Source: Thiodiazotropha sp040506705
GTDB lineage: Bacteria > Pseudomonadota > Gammaproteobacteria > Chromatiales > Chromatiaceae
Reading direction: 5' to 3'
Assembly: GCA_040506705.1 (NCBI GenBank)
Contig: JBEVWG010000019.1
Coordinates: 32,916 to 96,915 of the forward strand
DNA length: 64,000 bases
Below are positions 18,645 to 28,713 of the stretch, piece after piece (position 1 is the first letter of the stretch; each line of letters opens with the position of its first letter). The notes under the pieces are model-generated. The model searched no databases, was not told the origin of the DNA, and saw only the letters and a program-made list of their open reading frames with translations. The translations under genes and the position numbers were made by a program.

Positions 18645-19510
18645 AAGTAGGCCTCAAGAATCTCGCCCAGACGCTCGGCACTGTCTTGAATATCTTCATG
18701 AGCCGCTGCGGCTACGGCGGGGGTTGCGCCGATCTCAATCGTATTAAGGATATTTTTATCCTGAGAGTTGAAGTACTGCACCCACCAGACATTTTCAACC
18801 TTGGTACTGCTGATTCGGCAATTCCCATAACCTCTGGAGAGTATGGTCAAGGGCCCTTCGCCCAGACTGTTCATCAAGAACAGCAGATCTTCTTCGGTTT
18901 GTGGCAGCAGGGTCAGATTGATGACGTGACTCTCCCGGCCAGGCCGATACTCAGCAACCTTGTCATTGATCTCTGCAACCAGTGGTGGTGCATTGATCAC
19001 CCCTTTGGGAATTGCATCACGCTGAGTCTCAACACGATGTGAAGCATTTTTGAATACATAGCGCTGACATAGCTTGGGTACATAAGCGACTTCGATGGTG
19101 TCTGTCGTCACTTCACCTGATTTGTCGAAATACCTGACCCGCCATAGACCTGCCATAACCGATTCCTGGATCCGTGCAGTGCAATCTGGGGAACTGAAGA
19201 GCATGCTCACTTCACCTTCTCCAAGCACCTGATCGACCAGTTCACTATTCGCAGAATCCAGATGAGTAATATCCAGAACTTCTGCTTGCACACTCCTGGA
19301 TCTGGCTTGAAGTTTCAGTACTTCATCGAGTTTTTTGAGAAAGGAAATACCCTCTTGCAAACCTTGCAAATCATCTGCTTCAGGTATCTCGGGCATGCTG
19401 AAGGTGGTCATCTCAGATGGCAGCTGAAGAATATCGAGGCTTGAACCATCCTCTTCCTCCGGTTGAGAACCGGGGCCACTGACGGTGATCGGGATATTGA
19501 TTTCATTCAT
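18641..19510 (-). CDS. hupH: HupH/HoxQ hydrogenase maturation protein
   Basis: 289-aa protein of the HupH/HoxQ/HyaF family, which assist maturation of the small subunit of O2-tolerant hydrogenases together with the HupG/HoxO protein. Recognisable blocks are LLFSSPDCTARIQESVMAGLWRV-type text near 110 and GLGLEGPLTI-like text near 215 (here LGEGPLTILSRGYGNC), and a C-terminal part in which WWVQYFNSQDKNILNTIEIG is conserved. It starts 15 bases after the hupG stop. Confidence 0.9.
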   Translation of the reverse strand: MNEINIPITVSGPGSQPEEEDGSSLDILQLPSEMTTFSMPEIPEADDLQGLQEGISFLKKLDEVLKLQARSRSVQAEVLDITHLDSANSELVDQVLGEGEVSMLFSSPDCTARIQESVMAGLWRVRYFDKSGEVTTDTIEVAYVPKLCQRYVFKNASHRVETQRDAIPKGVINAPPLVAEINDKVAEYRPGRESHVINLTLLPQTEEDLLFLMNSLGEGPLTILSRGYGNCRISSTKVENVWWVQYFNSQDKNILNTIEIGATPAVAAAAHEDIQDSAERLGEILEAYL

Positions 19511-19525
19511 GATGATTGTACCGAT

Positions 19526-19951
19526 TTATTGGCTACAGGAATCTGCGCTCACGACAGGGATGCTGATAGGTTTTACCCCAGAAGGTTCCACACTCAGAAG
19601 ACGCTCAATTTCAGATAGGTAGACATCCCAGTCCTGCATCCGGGAAATAGCGCCGACATAGTCTCCATCCTGGAGCATTACAAGGGCTGGCCAACCATCG
19701 AAGGGATAACGGGCATGCAGCTGATGTTCAGATGACCGATCGACCAGGCCAACTTGAAATCGATCAACAAAAGCATCCATCAACAGGGGCAACACAACAG
19801 CCACATCGTTACTCTCAGGAAATTGCACAGGGTTCTCTGTAAAGAACAACAGCGTATTCCTATGATTTTGCGTGAAGCTATCAAGGGATTGCTCATCGAC
19901 AACAGCAATACCTCTCTGATCTATGAGTTGATTGATCAAGGCTGAAGCCAT
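19526..19951 (-). CDS. hupG: HupG/HoxO/HyaE-type small-subunit chaperone
   Basis: 141-aa thioredoxin-fold protein without the CxxC redox pair; residues such as RYPFDGWPALVMLQDGDYVG match HyaE/HoxO. Family members bind the Tat signal of the hydrogenase small subunit and hold it until cofactors are in place. Codons are tightly coupled to hupH. Upstream lies the repeat-filled gap that separates it from hupF. Confidence 0.9.
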   Translation of the reverse strand: MASALINQLIDQRGIAVVDEQSLDSFTQNHRNTLLFFTENPVQFPESNDVAVVLPLLMDAFVDRFQVGLVDRSSEHQLHARYPFDGWPALVMLQDGDYVGAISRMQDWDVYLSEIERLLSVEPSGVKPISIPVVSADSCSQ

Positions 19952-20025
19952 GATGATCTCCTGTAATTAGGACCTGTTACGAATATCACTGGTATTCGAG
20001 AATTAATTCAAAATCATGAATGTGT

Positions 20026-20161
20026 GAGGATGACTCACTCATTTTGGTGGGGCATGGCCCCACCCTACCTACACTTTCTGAGGATGACTCACTCTTTCTG
20101 GTGGGGCATGGCCCCACCCTACCTACACTTTCTAACGTAGGGTGGGGCCATGCCCCACCAG
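20026..20161. repeat. Tandem 54-bp units with GTGGGGC palindromes plus an inverted third copy
   Basis: Two direct copies of a 54-base unit (20026-20079 and 20080-20133) each contain the palindrome GGTGGGGCATGGCCCCACC. A third palindrome follows at 20137-20161 in the opposite orientation. The whole block sits between hupF and hupG within an otherwise tightly packed operon. Confidence 0.85.
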
Positions 20162-20216
20162 GTCTCGATGGTTAAGCTAACTCCATTCCATCTTCAATTT
20201 AACGAACCTGGCACCA

Positions 20217-20519
20217 CTACTGTTTTGACCTGAGATGTTCAGGCAGTTGGGGTTCCCTATCCACCAGGTCAGCAAACATATGCCCAACCTCTGTTTCACC
20301 CTGTAACGCCATATCAAGCGCCAGCAAGGCCTGACGTATCTGATCCGCACGCTGCTCACTCAAAACTTCTCTGGCGCTATCCAGAAACACCAGTAACCAA
20401 CTGCCTGGCTGTTGGTCACCTACAAGCAGGGTATCCACCCTTCGGCTTTCGCCCATACCTTCACAGAGGACATAACTACCTTCGCAAGAGACCACCTGCA
20501 TGGGAATACCGATACACAC
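20217..20519 (-). CDS. hupF: HupF/HoxL, HypC-like hydrogenase chaperone
   Basis: 100-aa HypC paralogue beginning MCIGIPMQVV with the essential Cys2. HupF-type proteins are specific for the uptake hydrogenase and help under O2; the C-terminal 25 residues (EPQLPEHLRSKQ) extend beyond plain HypC, as in HupF. The start codon shares one base with the hupD stop region. Confidence 0.93.
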   Translation of the reverse strand: MCIGIPMQVVSCEGSYVLCEGMGESRRVDTLLVGDQQPGSWLLVFLDSAREVLSEQRADQIRQALLALDMALQGETEVGHMFADLVDREPQLPEHLRSKQ

Positions 20520-21238
20520 TATTGAGAACCACCCTCTCTGTATTTATCCAGATGGGCATCCACTCCAACACTGACCGCCTCACCATCCAAAGCAGCTGGT
20601 CGATAGGCGAGACGAAATGCTTCCGATTCCAATACCCTGGCATCCCCTGCCCGGCAGGCATCAACTTCCGAGGGACGCTCAGCTTCATAGAGGTGGATAT
20701 CAGATATTGCCCCCTGTAAAAGAGGGTCGGGAGTGATAGGGACTTCCCGGCGCGTTGCATGAACACCAAAGCCTTCAAGGTACTCTAACGCCACCTCGAT
20801 AGCCGGCTCGATTTGCGCTTTCACCTCAGGCTGCAGACTGCCACCGAAGTCCTCCAGTAGAGCGGGCTGCACACCAACCAGCAACAGCTGCTGAGGATAG
20901 TCACCCAACATCTCAGCCATCGCCAAAACCTCTTGAAAACCGGTCTGATGCAAGCTGACCTTTTTTGCACCAAGAAACTTCGGCACCTGGTCACCTTCTA
21001 CCCGCTTTAGAGTACCGCCGGGCAGGCCGTAATCCACCGCATCGAACACCACCAGTACATCTGCCTCGCGAATATGCTGCACCAGGTAGATGCCCTGGGT
21101 TCCCCCATCCAACAGCCGCACATTGGAAGGGAATGAAAAGGTACGCTGCAGGCTCTCCAGGGCACGCACACCAAACCCCTCGTCAGCCCAAAGCAGATTA
21201 CCGATACCGAGAATCAATACTGAAGGTTGGTCACTCAT
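20519..21238 (-). CDS. hupD: HupD hydrogenase maturation endopeptidase
   Basis: Nickel-dependent protease that removes the C-terminal peptide of the HupL precursor after nickel insertion. The N-terminal motif GIGNLLWADEGFGVRAL carries the conserved acidic residue, and VVFDAVDYGLPGG and SLHQTGF carry the remaining metal-site Asp and His. At 239 aa it is longer than the usual 160-200: the last 65 or so residues (after ATRREVPI) are an extension of unknown purpose. It is the first gene of the accessory block, about 40 bases downstream of a strong sigma-54 promoter match. Confidence 0.95.
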   Translation of the reverse strand: MSDQPSVLILGIGNLLWADEGFGVRALESLQRTFSFPSNVRLLDGGTQGIYLVQHIREADVLVVFDAVDYGLPGGTLKRVEGDQVPKFLGAKKVSLHQTGFQEVLAMAEMLGDYPQQLLLVGVQPALLEDFGGSLQPEVKAQIEPAIEVALEYLEGFGVHATRREVPITPDPLLQGAISDIHLYEAERPSEVDACRAGDARVLESEAFRLAYRPAALDGEAVSVGVDAHLDKYREGGSQ

Positions 21239-21279
21239 TGGCAGACTCTGTGTTGAGAGTTAAGTTATCAAGCATGGTT

Positions 21280-21295
21280 TGCAAGCCACGCGCCA
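21280..21295 (-). promoter_or_regulatory. sigma-54 promoter for the hupD accessory block
   Basis: On the minus strand the sequence TGGCGCGTGGCTTGCA matches the -24/-12 consensus TGGCACG-N4-TTGCW at all fixed positions but one, with correct spacing. It lies about 40 bases upstream of the hupD start. The regulator HoxA, encoded in the same block, has the GAFTGA loop required at such promoters. Confidence 0.8.
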
Positions 21296-21566
21296 ACCTG
21301 GCAAATTAAGTCTTAATATTTGTTTTTATTAGGTTTTTTATGCAGATCACAAACCGTTAAGAGAATCGAATGGATAGTTGTGTTGCAAGTTTGGGACATT
21401 ATGATCACTTACTTACCACCGCACACACATGAGTATTACTTTTGTCAGGTTCTTTGGCTGATTCTGGAAAAAAGTGATCAGTTGATAATCACTTACACTA
21501 CAAATGGTTTTATTGTTAATCAGGGGGGGCAGAAAAAACACCAATAGACAGATGGTGCGACTGAAT

Positions 21567-21595
21567 AGCCCCTTTACCGCAAGCGCGGAAGGGGC
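21567..21595. other. Strong hairpin upstream of hupD
   Basis: The arms AGCCCCTT-TA-CCGC and GCGGAAGGGGCT can form a 12-bp stem with one bulge. No T-run follows on either strand, so it may be a processing or regulatory hairpin rather than a factor-independent terminator. The flanking stretch 21296-21566 shows nothing recognisable. Confidence 0.5.
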
Positions 21596-21729
21596 TGTAA
21601 AAGCAAGAGGTGAATATTCGCATTTCCACCCATGCCACCTAATTTAGTATTCATTTTTTTGATTCAAATCTCCTGACCGACCTTTCTATCAAGGCAAGCG
21701 TAGATCAAGCCTCTAACCCTCTTCTCTGA

Positions 21730-21916
21730 TCACCTGCTGTTCGGCATTGGTGCTTCAGGTTTAGCCAGGAATACCAAGGGTATCGCAAACGGGCCCCAAC
21801 ACAACTACGATAAGATTCCGAATGAAAGATGGTTTAACATTTCGCTCTCTTGCGATGTAAAAACAAACAATAGCGCTAACCAGCCAGATTACTACAGGTA
21901 TATATGCACCCATCAT
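21730..21916 (-). pseudogene. Small membrane protein gene, probably frameshifted
   Basis: The reading frame from ATG 21916 (MMGAYIPVVIWLVSAIVC) encodes one clear transmembrane helix followed by RERNVKPSFIRNLIVVVLGPV, then turns into CDTLGIPG and stops at 21761. Removing one T from the GTTTGCG run near 21787-21791 gives the continuation AIPLVFLAKPEAPMPN and a stop at 21730-21732, which reads like a normal second membrane segment and tail. I infer either a single-base insertion in the genome or a sequencing error. The function of the family is unknown to me. Confidence 0.5.
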
Positions 21917-21973
21917 ACAACTCCTAGAGTCCATTTTCGTAACTCTACCAGGTAATGTTGTCACATAATCTTT

Positions 21974-22321
21974 TTAAGAATCCCTGTCTTGTGCATTTAC
22001 TGAGCGGATCTTAAGCCTTGCTATAAAACTTGCCAGCAACCAAAGCAAGAATAGCCAGAAAGAGACAATAAACAGCCAGCCAAGTATTGTTGGCGCACAC
22101 CAGCTCCAACCACAAGCACCGTTGTTATAGAGTAGCCCAGGGATTCCAAGATTATGAAAGACATATACGGATAGAACTGGAATAACAGCAATTACACCAA
22201 GAGGGGAATCAAGATACTTTGGCCAGAATAGTGATGGCGCCCAGAGCAAAAAGTACCCTATCAAGAGGTAGAGCATAATTTTTAGCGTACTTGAGCGCAA
22301 CATGATTTTAGCCACAGCCAT
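21974..22321 (-). CDS. Hypothetical membrane protein
   Basis: A protein of about 115 aa with three likely transmembrane helices (IMLYLLIGYFLLWAPSLFW, GVIAVIPVLSVYVF and ILGWLFIVSFWLFLLWLLAS). I do not recognise the family. The start is uncertain: the open frame reaches 22417, but ATG 22321 (MAVAKIMLRSS) lies just before the first helix and is preferred. It lies in the short non-hydrogenase strip between hupD and the relic of hupC, together with the probably frameshifted small membrane gene. Confidence 0.5.
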   Translation of the reverse strand: MAVAKIMLRSSTLKIMLYLLIGYFLLWAPSLFWPKYLDSPLGVIAVIPVLSVYVFHNLGIPGLLYNNGACGWSWCAPTILGWLFIVSFWLFLLWLLASFIARLKIRSVNAQDRDS

Positions 22322-22433
22322 AATATGTGAGGAGTCGAAACAGTTGCACCCTGCCCCATCAAAAACAGCTAAGGATGCGACAGTCGGGTGGAGAGAGTAT
22401 ACCAGACACATCTGCACTCATCTTAATCAACAG

Positions 22434-22600
22434 CTGAGATATAAAAAAAGCGCGGATACCGCGCTTTATCAAGTGGCATATCAATTTCATCCATGAATAC
22501 GCCAGAGGGTTTAATTTGTCTGTTCAGGATCGATCATCCTTGAATCAAGGCACTAATCACGCTTTGACGGGAGACAATACCTTCCCATCTCGCAATATGG
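22434..22600. repeat. Relic of a hupC-like 3' end and terminator (direct repeat, left copy)
   Basis: This segment is a diverged direct copy of 28624-28790, which holds the end of hupC and its terminator. Shared blocks include the hairpin AAAGCGC...GCGCTTT (here 22447-22467), CATGAATACGCCAGAGGG, and GCTTTGACGGGAGACAAT. On the minus strand one frame reads EGIVSRQSVISALIQG then stop, matching EDIVSRQSLISTMISGW of HupC. The two copies bracket the cyanate gene cassette. The hairpin with its T-run probably now serves as the terminator of cynS. Confidence 0.8.
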
Positions 22601-22672
22601 ATTTATCTAAATGCTATTTTTCCTATTTCATGCAACGGTGGCAATCTTAATCAGAGCAAAGGCGCGAACGGC

Positions 22673-23113
22673 TCACCAACTTTTATAGGGCAAAAACTTA
22701 CCATTCATGGTGATGACCACTCGATCACCAACAGGATTCTCCTCCTTGTCGATATGCATGGAGAAATCGATTGCGCTCATGATACCGTCACCAAACTTTT
22801 CGTGGATCAGTTCCTTGATGGTCTCTCCATAGACACCAATAGCCTCGTAAAAACGGTAGATCACCGGATCGGTAGGTATTGCTTTGTCCCAGCTTTTATG
22901 AGGAAACTCCTGCAACACGCCAGAGACCTCAGGCGACAGACCCAAAGAGTCGCAAAGTTTGTCTGCAAATTCCGCCTTCAAGCTATTCATACCCAGACAA
23001 GCAGAGGTCAAAAACACCGGAGCCAGACCCACCTTCTCTGCGATGGCTTCCCAACTCAGACCAGAGCTCTTCTTGGCAGCCATGATCACTTCGGTCATTT
23101 CCAATTTATTCAT
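22673..23113 (-). CDS. cynS: Cyanase (cyanate hydratase)
   Basis: Cyanase converts cyanate and bicarbonate to CO2 and carbamate, which gives ammonia and more CO2. The 146-aa chain has the family N-terminal helical domain and the catalytic C-terminal domain. The three catalytic residues are visible: Arg and Glu in YRFYEAIGVYGETIK, and Ser in DGIMSAIDF. It is the last gene of the cynABDS operon, 41 bases after cynD. Its products provide nitrogen and inorganic carbon, useful to an autotroph. Confidence 0.98.
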   Translation of the reverse strand: MNKLEMTEVIMAAKKSSGLSWEAIAEKVGLAPVFLTSACLGMNSLKAEFADKLCDSLGLSPEVSGVLQEFPHKSWDKAIPTDPVIYRFYEAIGVYGETIKELIHEKFGDGIMSAIDFSMHIDKEENPVGDRVVITMNGKFLPYKSW

Positions 23114-23154
23114 CTTCTCTTACCTCGTTTAGTATTGTCTCTTTGTGACAGCTG

Positions 23155-24060
23155 TTAAACAGCCGCCTGTTTCAATCTTTCAGTGCTGCTGAGATCCACC
23201 TCTTCTACAGCCGGGTCGACCACCAGAGGATGTTTGCTATCGGCAACTTCCGCTCTGTCGGCGGAACCTGAAAGCTCCTTGGAACGATTAACCAGGAAGT
23301 CCACCAGGTGGTTGCGGATCTTGTAGTAAGCGGGATGGTGAATGATGTCGGTGCGATTGCGTGGACGCGGAACCGAAACCTTCACTGACTCTGCAACTCT
23401 CGCCTTCGGACCGTTTGTCATCAGCAGGATGCGGTCGGAAAGGAGAATCGCCTCATCCACATCGTGGGTGATCATGAAAACGGTCTGCTGGGTCTCTTCC
23501 CAGATTTTTATCAACTCCTCCTGGATCATGCCGCGTGTCAGTGCATCCAGGGCACCAAAAGGCTCGTCCATCAGTAGCAACTGCGGTTGAGTAGCAAAGG
23601 CGCGGGCTATACTCACCCGTTGCCGCATGCCGCCGGAGAGTTGCGAAGGCTTGCGCTGCTCCACCCCCTTCAGCCCAACCAGTTCGAGAAAGCGCATGCT
23701 CTGCTCCATCACTTGCTCCTTGCTCCATTTGGGCCAGCGCGCCTGTACTGCAAAAGTAATATTTTTGAGTGTGCTACGCCAAGGCAGCAGACTGTAGTTC
23801 TGAAACACCACACCCCGCTCCAGGCTCGGACCGGAGACTTCCCTGCTGTTCATGATCACACCACCCTCACTTGCCTCGTCAAGGCCAGCCAGAATGTTGA
23901 GGATGGTCGATTTGCCACAGCCGGAGTGTCCGATGATGCAGACGAACTCACCCTTATCGATACCGAAGTTGGCGTTTTCGAACACCGTCAGATCTTCGTC
24001 CCCTCCCGGCGAGGGATAGCGTTTAGCAAGTCCCTCAACTTCCACGAAATGGTTACTCAT
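23155..24060 (-). CDS. cynD: Cyanate/nitrate-type ABC transporter ATPase
   Basis: 301-aa ABC ATPase of the NrtD/CynD/SsuB group. It has Walker A GHSGCGKST near 43, the Q-loop (VFQNYSLLPW), signature LSGGMRQR near 142, Walker B LLLMDEPFGALD and switch His in MITHDVDEA. A C-terminal tail of about 50 residues is variable. It lies between cynB and cynS and completes a cynABD importer; substrate assignment to cyanate rests on the linked cyanase. Confidence 0.93.
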   Translation of the reverse strand: MSNHFVEVEGLAKRYPSPGGDEDLTVFENANFGIDKGEFVCIIGHSGCGKSTILNILAGLDEASEGGVIMNSREVSGPSLERGVVFQNYSLLPWRSTLKNITFAVQARWPKWSKEQVMEQSMRFLELVGLKGVEQRKPSQLSGGMRQRVSIARAFATQPQLLLMDEPFGALDALTRGMIQEELIKIWEETQQTVFMITHDVDEAILLSDRILLMTNGPKARVAESVKVSVPRPRNRTDIIHHPAYYKIRNHLVDFLVNRSKELSGSADRAEVADSKHPLVVDPAVEEVDLSSTERLKQAAV

Positions 24061-24062
24061 AA

Positions 24063-24893
24063 CTACTCCTCGTACTCGACCAGACGGTTGATAGTGGCCA
24101 GTGCGGTATCGAGCAACATGCCCACCAGACCGATCATCAAAATGGAGAAGATCACACTGGTGAGATCAAGGTTGTTCCACTCATTCCAGACGTAATAACC
24201 GATGCCTGTTCCACCCACCAGCATCTCGGCGGCAACGATCACCAACCAAGCGATGCCGATAGAGATGCGCATGCCTGTAAGGATGGTCGGCGCAGCAGCC
24301 GGTAGTATTACCTGGAAAGCGGTCTTCAGGTGGCCCAACTCATGGGTGCGTGCAACGTTGATCCAATCCTGACGCACATTGGCAACACCGAAAGCGGTGT
24401 TGATCAGCATCGGCCAGATGGAACAGATAAAGATAACGAAGATGGCCGAGGTCTCTGAGTCTTTAATTATAAAAAGTGCCAATGGCATCCAGGCCAAAGG
24501 CGAGATAGGCTTCAGCACCTGAATAAAGGGGTTAAGCGCCCGCTGCATCAGCGGTGACATACCCACCAGAAAACCGATTGGCAGTGCCACCAGAGCAGCC
24601 AGCAGGAAGCCGGTCAATACCCGGTAGAGGGAGTACCCCAACTGGATACCGATCCCCTTATCGTTAGGCCCCGCATCATAGAAGGGGTTACTCAGCTCCT
24701 TGACGGCCAACTCGATCACAGCCGATGGCGGGGGTACCCGCGCCTCTTGCGAGGCGCCCCCCATGAGGATTTCGTATTCGGTCAATGGCTTGCTATCACT
24801 GGGAGCGATATTGAGCCCCTCCCAGATACCCAGAAAAAGCGCAAGCAGCACCAACGATACGATAGCCGCCCTGATTCGCAGGGATTTATGCAT
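24063..24893 (-). CDS. cynB: Cyanate/nitrate-type ABC transporter permease
   Basis: 276-aa inner-membrane permease of the NrtB/CynB family with about six helices. It has the cytoplasmic loop (EAA-type motif) around ARTHELGHLKTAFQVILPAAAP that contacts the ATPase. The start was set at ATG 24893 (MHKSLRIRAA), overlapping the cynA stop by 8 bases; a longer frame from 24998 lies inside cynA and is unlikely. Confidence 0.93.
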   Translation of the reverse strand: MHKSLRIRAAIVSLVLLALFLGIWEGLNIAPSDSKPLTEYEILMGGASQEARVPPPSAVIELAVKELSNPFYDAGPNDKGIGIQLGYSLYRVLTGFLLAALVALPIGFLVGMSPLMQRALNPFIQVLKPISPLAWMPLALFIIKDSETSAIFVIFICSIWPMLINTAFGVANVRQDWINVARTHELGHLKTAFQVILPAAAPTILTGMRISIGIAWLVIVAAEMLVGGTGIGYYVWNEWNNLDLTSVIFSILMIGLVGMLLDTALATINRLVEYEE

Positions 24894-26358
24894 CACCCCT
24901 CCTGATGGCAAAGCTTTTGACGTAAGCTTCCGGCTGGGTATAGTCGAACTCCTTGCCCATGATGGTGTAGTTCTCATAGGTTTTGGTCGGCGGCTCATAA
25001 CCCAGCTCTTTCATGATCTTGGCGGTGTCGGCCGCAAGATAGACCTGCTCGGCAATCTGCTTATAGTTGACCTCACCATCAATGTAACCCCAACGCTTCA
25101 TCTGGGTCAGGATCCAGACCCCCATTGAGTGCCAGGGGAAGGGGTCGAAATCGATGCGATCGGGTACGTTCTGAACCCCGCCCATTCCGTCGGCATAACG
25201 GCCAGTTAGCACCTGCTCGATAACCGGCACAGGCTGGTTGAGGTAGTTTTTTGGTGCGATGGCGGCAGCGATCTCCTTGCGATTCTCCTGATTGGCTGAG
25301 TAGTGGGTGGCATCGATAATGGAACGCAATAAGGCACCGTAGGTATTGGGATGGGTGTCGGCGAACTCCTGAGAGCAGGCAAAGGCGCAACAGGGATGAC
25401 CCTCCCAGATATCCTTGGTCAGGGTATGAATAAAGCCCACCTTCTCCCATACCGCTCGCTGGTTGAACGGATCTGGGGAGAGGTATCCGTCCAGGTTACC
25501 TGCGCGCAGATTGGCCACCATTTCCGGTGGTGGTACAACACGGATCTGGATGTCCTTATCAGGGTCAAGACCATGCTCCGCCACATAGTAGCGCAACAGA
25601 AAATTATGCATCGAGTACTCGAAGGGCACACCGAACTTGAAGCCCTTCCACTGTTTCGGGTCGCGTTTATCTTTGTGGTCCACATGCAGCACGATGGCCT
25701 GACCATTGATATTCTCAACCGCTGGCATTATGAAGGGCTTTGCAACGGAGCCGGCACCCATACTCATGGCCAGGGGCATGGGGGTTAACATATGAGCAGC
25801 GTCATATTCATTGGCCAATGATTTGTCCCGTGCCACAGCCCAACCGGCGGTCTTGATCACATTCACGTCGAGACCGTACTTGCTGTAGAAGCCCATCGGA
25901 TGGGCCATAATGATCGGTGTAGCGCAGGTTATTGGCACGAAACCAACGTTGAGCTTGGTCTTCTCCAGCTTGCCCGTGCCCATACTCTCTTTCAGCGCAG
26001 CCTTGGCTTCGTCCATCGGAAAAATCGAGCCAAGCAGGGCGCTGGCGGTACCCGCACCAATCAGTCCAAGGAAAGAGCGTCGGCTCATCTCGTCGTGACC
26101 GAATACGGACCGCACCACTGCGCTTTCGATAGCACGATCCATCATCTCTTCGGTGGAGGTGAAGGATGCTTCGTCAGATGCCGTATCCGTGGTGAGAGTC
26201 TGTTTCGGTGCTAACGAGTCGAGTGCCACCTTGACTTCTTGGGCAGGATGATCCGCCCCGGCCGAGGTTGCACCTTGACACTGTTGGCACTCGCAACCCT
26301 TTTCGTGGGTCAGGCTCGCATCCGGATTGAAAGGATCGTTAAGACTCTTATAGCTCAT
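24886..26358 (-). CDS. cynA: Cyanate/nitrate-type ABC substrate-binding protein with cysteine-containing N-terminal extension
   Basis: 490-aa periplasmic binding protein of the NrtA/CmpA family. The mature part (from about 125) contains NVGFVPITCATPIIMAHPMGFY and VPPPEMVANLRAGNLDGYLSPDPFNQ, typical of this family. Unusually, about 85 residues precede the twin-arginine signal (SRRSFLGLIGAG near 93), and this extension carries a tight cysteine group, CECQQC, near residue 23. The extension must stay in the cytoplasm or be removed with the signal; a metal- or redox-linked check on export is speculation. The gene starts an operon about 110 bases downstream of an exact sigma-54 promoter. Confidence 0.9.
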   Translation of the reverse strand: MSYKSLNDPFNPDASLTHEKGCECQQCQGATSAGADHPAQEVKVALDSLAPKQTLTTDTASDEASFTSTEEMMDRAIESAVVRSVFGHDEMSRRSFLGLIGAGTASALLGSIFPMDEAKAALKESMGTGKLEKTKLNVGFVPITCATPIIMAHPMGFYSKYGLDVNVIKTAGWAVARDKSLANEYDAAHMLTPMPLAMSMGAGSVAKPFIMPAVENINGQAIVLHVDHKDKRDPKQWKGFKFGVPFEYSMHNFLLRYYVAEHGLDPDKDIQIRVVPPPEMVANLRAGNLDGYLSPDPFNQRAVWEKVGFIHTLTKDIWEGHPCCAFACSQEFADTHPNTYGALLRSIIDATHYSANQENRKEIAAAIAPKNYLNQPVPVIEQVLTGRYADGMGGVQNVPDRIDFDPFPWHSMGVWILTQMKRWGYIDGEVNYKQIAEQVYLAADTAKIMKELGYEPPTKTYENYTIMGKEFDYTQPEAYVKSFAIRRGDA

Positions 26359-26477
26359 GGATAATCACTCCTCAGTTTCCCCACGGCGCATGACCAAGTG
26401 GGTATGCACCGGACTGGTGCATTTGTTTTACAACCGCCTTCAGCGAAGAGACTGACAGGCACTGCTGCAAGAGAAAT

Positions 26478-26493
26478 TGCAAACCCCGTGCCA
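26478..26493 (-). promoter_or_regulatory. Exact-consensus sigma-54 promoter of cynABDS
   Basis: On the minus strand TGGCACGGGGTTTGCA fits TGGCACG-N4-TTGCW at every fixed position. It predicts a leader of about 110 bases before the cynA start and dependence on the divergently encoded AAA+ activator. Confidence 0.88.
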
Positions 26494-26563
26494 TAGCGTT
26501 ACGACAAATATAAGTAATTGTTTTTATGATATTTTCAGATTAATCATGGTAAGTCGCGATGCA

Positions 26564-26615
26564 ACGAATATTCGTAATTTAACGAATTTTCGTAGCCAGG
26601 TTTACGAAACTTCGT
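26564..26615. promoter_or_regulatory. Three phased palindromes ACGAA-N2-TTCGT (enhancer candidates)
   Basis: Sites are at 26564-26575 (ACGAATATTCGT), 26582-26593 (ACGAATTTTCGT) and 26604-26615 (ACGAAACTTCGT), with starts 18 and 22 bases apart, close to two helical turns. They lie 70-120 bases upstream of the cynA sigma-54 promoter, the usual place for activator sites, and just before the activator gene on the other strand. This suggests they bind that activator and may also autoregulate it. Confidence 0.8.
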
Positions 26616-26620
26616 AGTCT

Positions 26621-26636
26621 TGGCATCTTTCTTGTA
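26621..26636 (+). promoter_or_regulatory. Weak sigma-54-like match before the activator gene
   Basis: TGGCATCTTTCTTGTA keeps the GG of the -24 box with correct spacing but has TTGT in place of TTGC at -12. It directly precedes the activator gene and could support autoregulation, but may be chance. Confidence 0.35.
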
Positions 26637-26672
26637 GGTAGATCAAAGGTATTGAGATTCGAGGTAAGTCAC

Positions 26673-28550
<1,878 letters not shown>

Positions 28551-28635
28551 GGGAATAGCTACTTTTTCCTATCGTTCTTCTGAGTGGCGGCAATAAAGAG
28601 TTGAGCAACCACATCATAAATTAACTGAGATAAAA

Positions 28636-28656
28636 AAAGCGCAGATACCGCGCTTT
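28636..28656 (-). terminator. Terminator of hupC
   Basis: Stem AAAGCGC/GCGCTTT followed on the minus strand by a run of seven T's. It ends the hup structural operon and may also stop transcripts from the convergent activator gene. A diverged copy is at 22447-22467. Confidence 0.8.
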
Positions 28657-28713
28657 ATCATGTGGCGTATCAATTTCATCCATGAATACGCCAGAGGGTT
28701 TCAATTAATGCGT

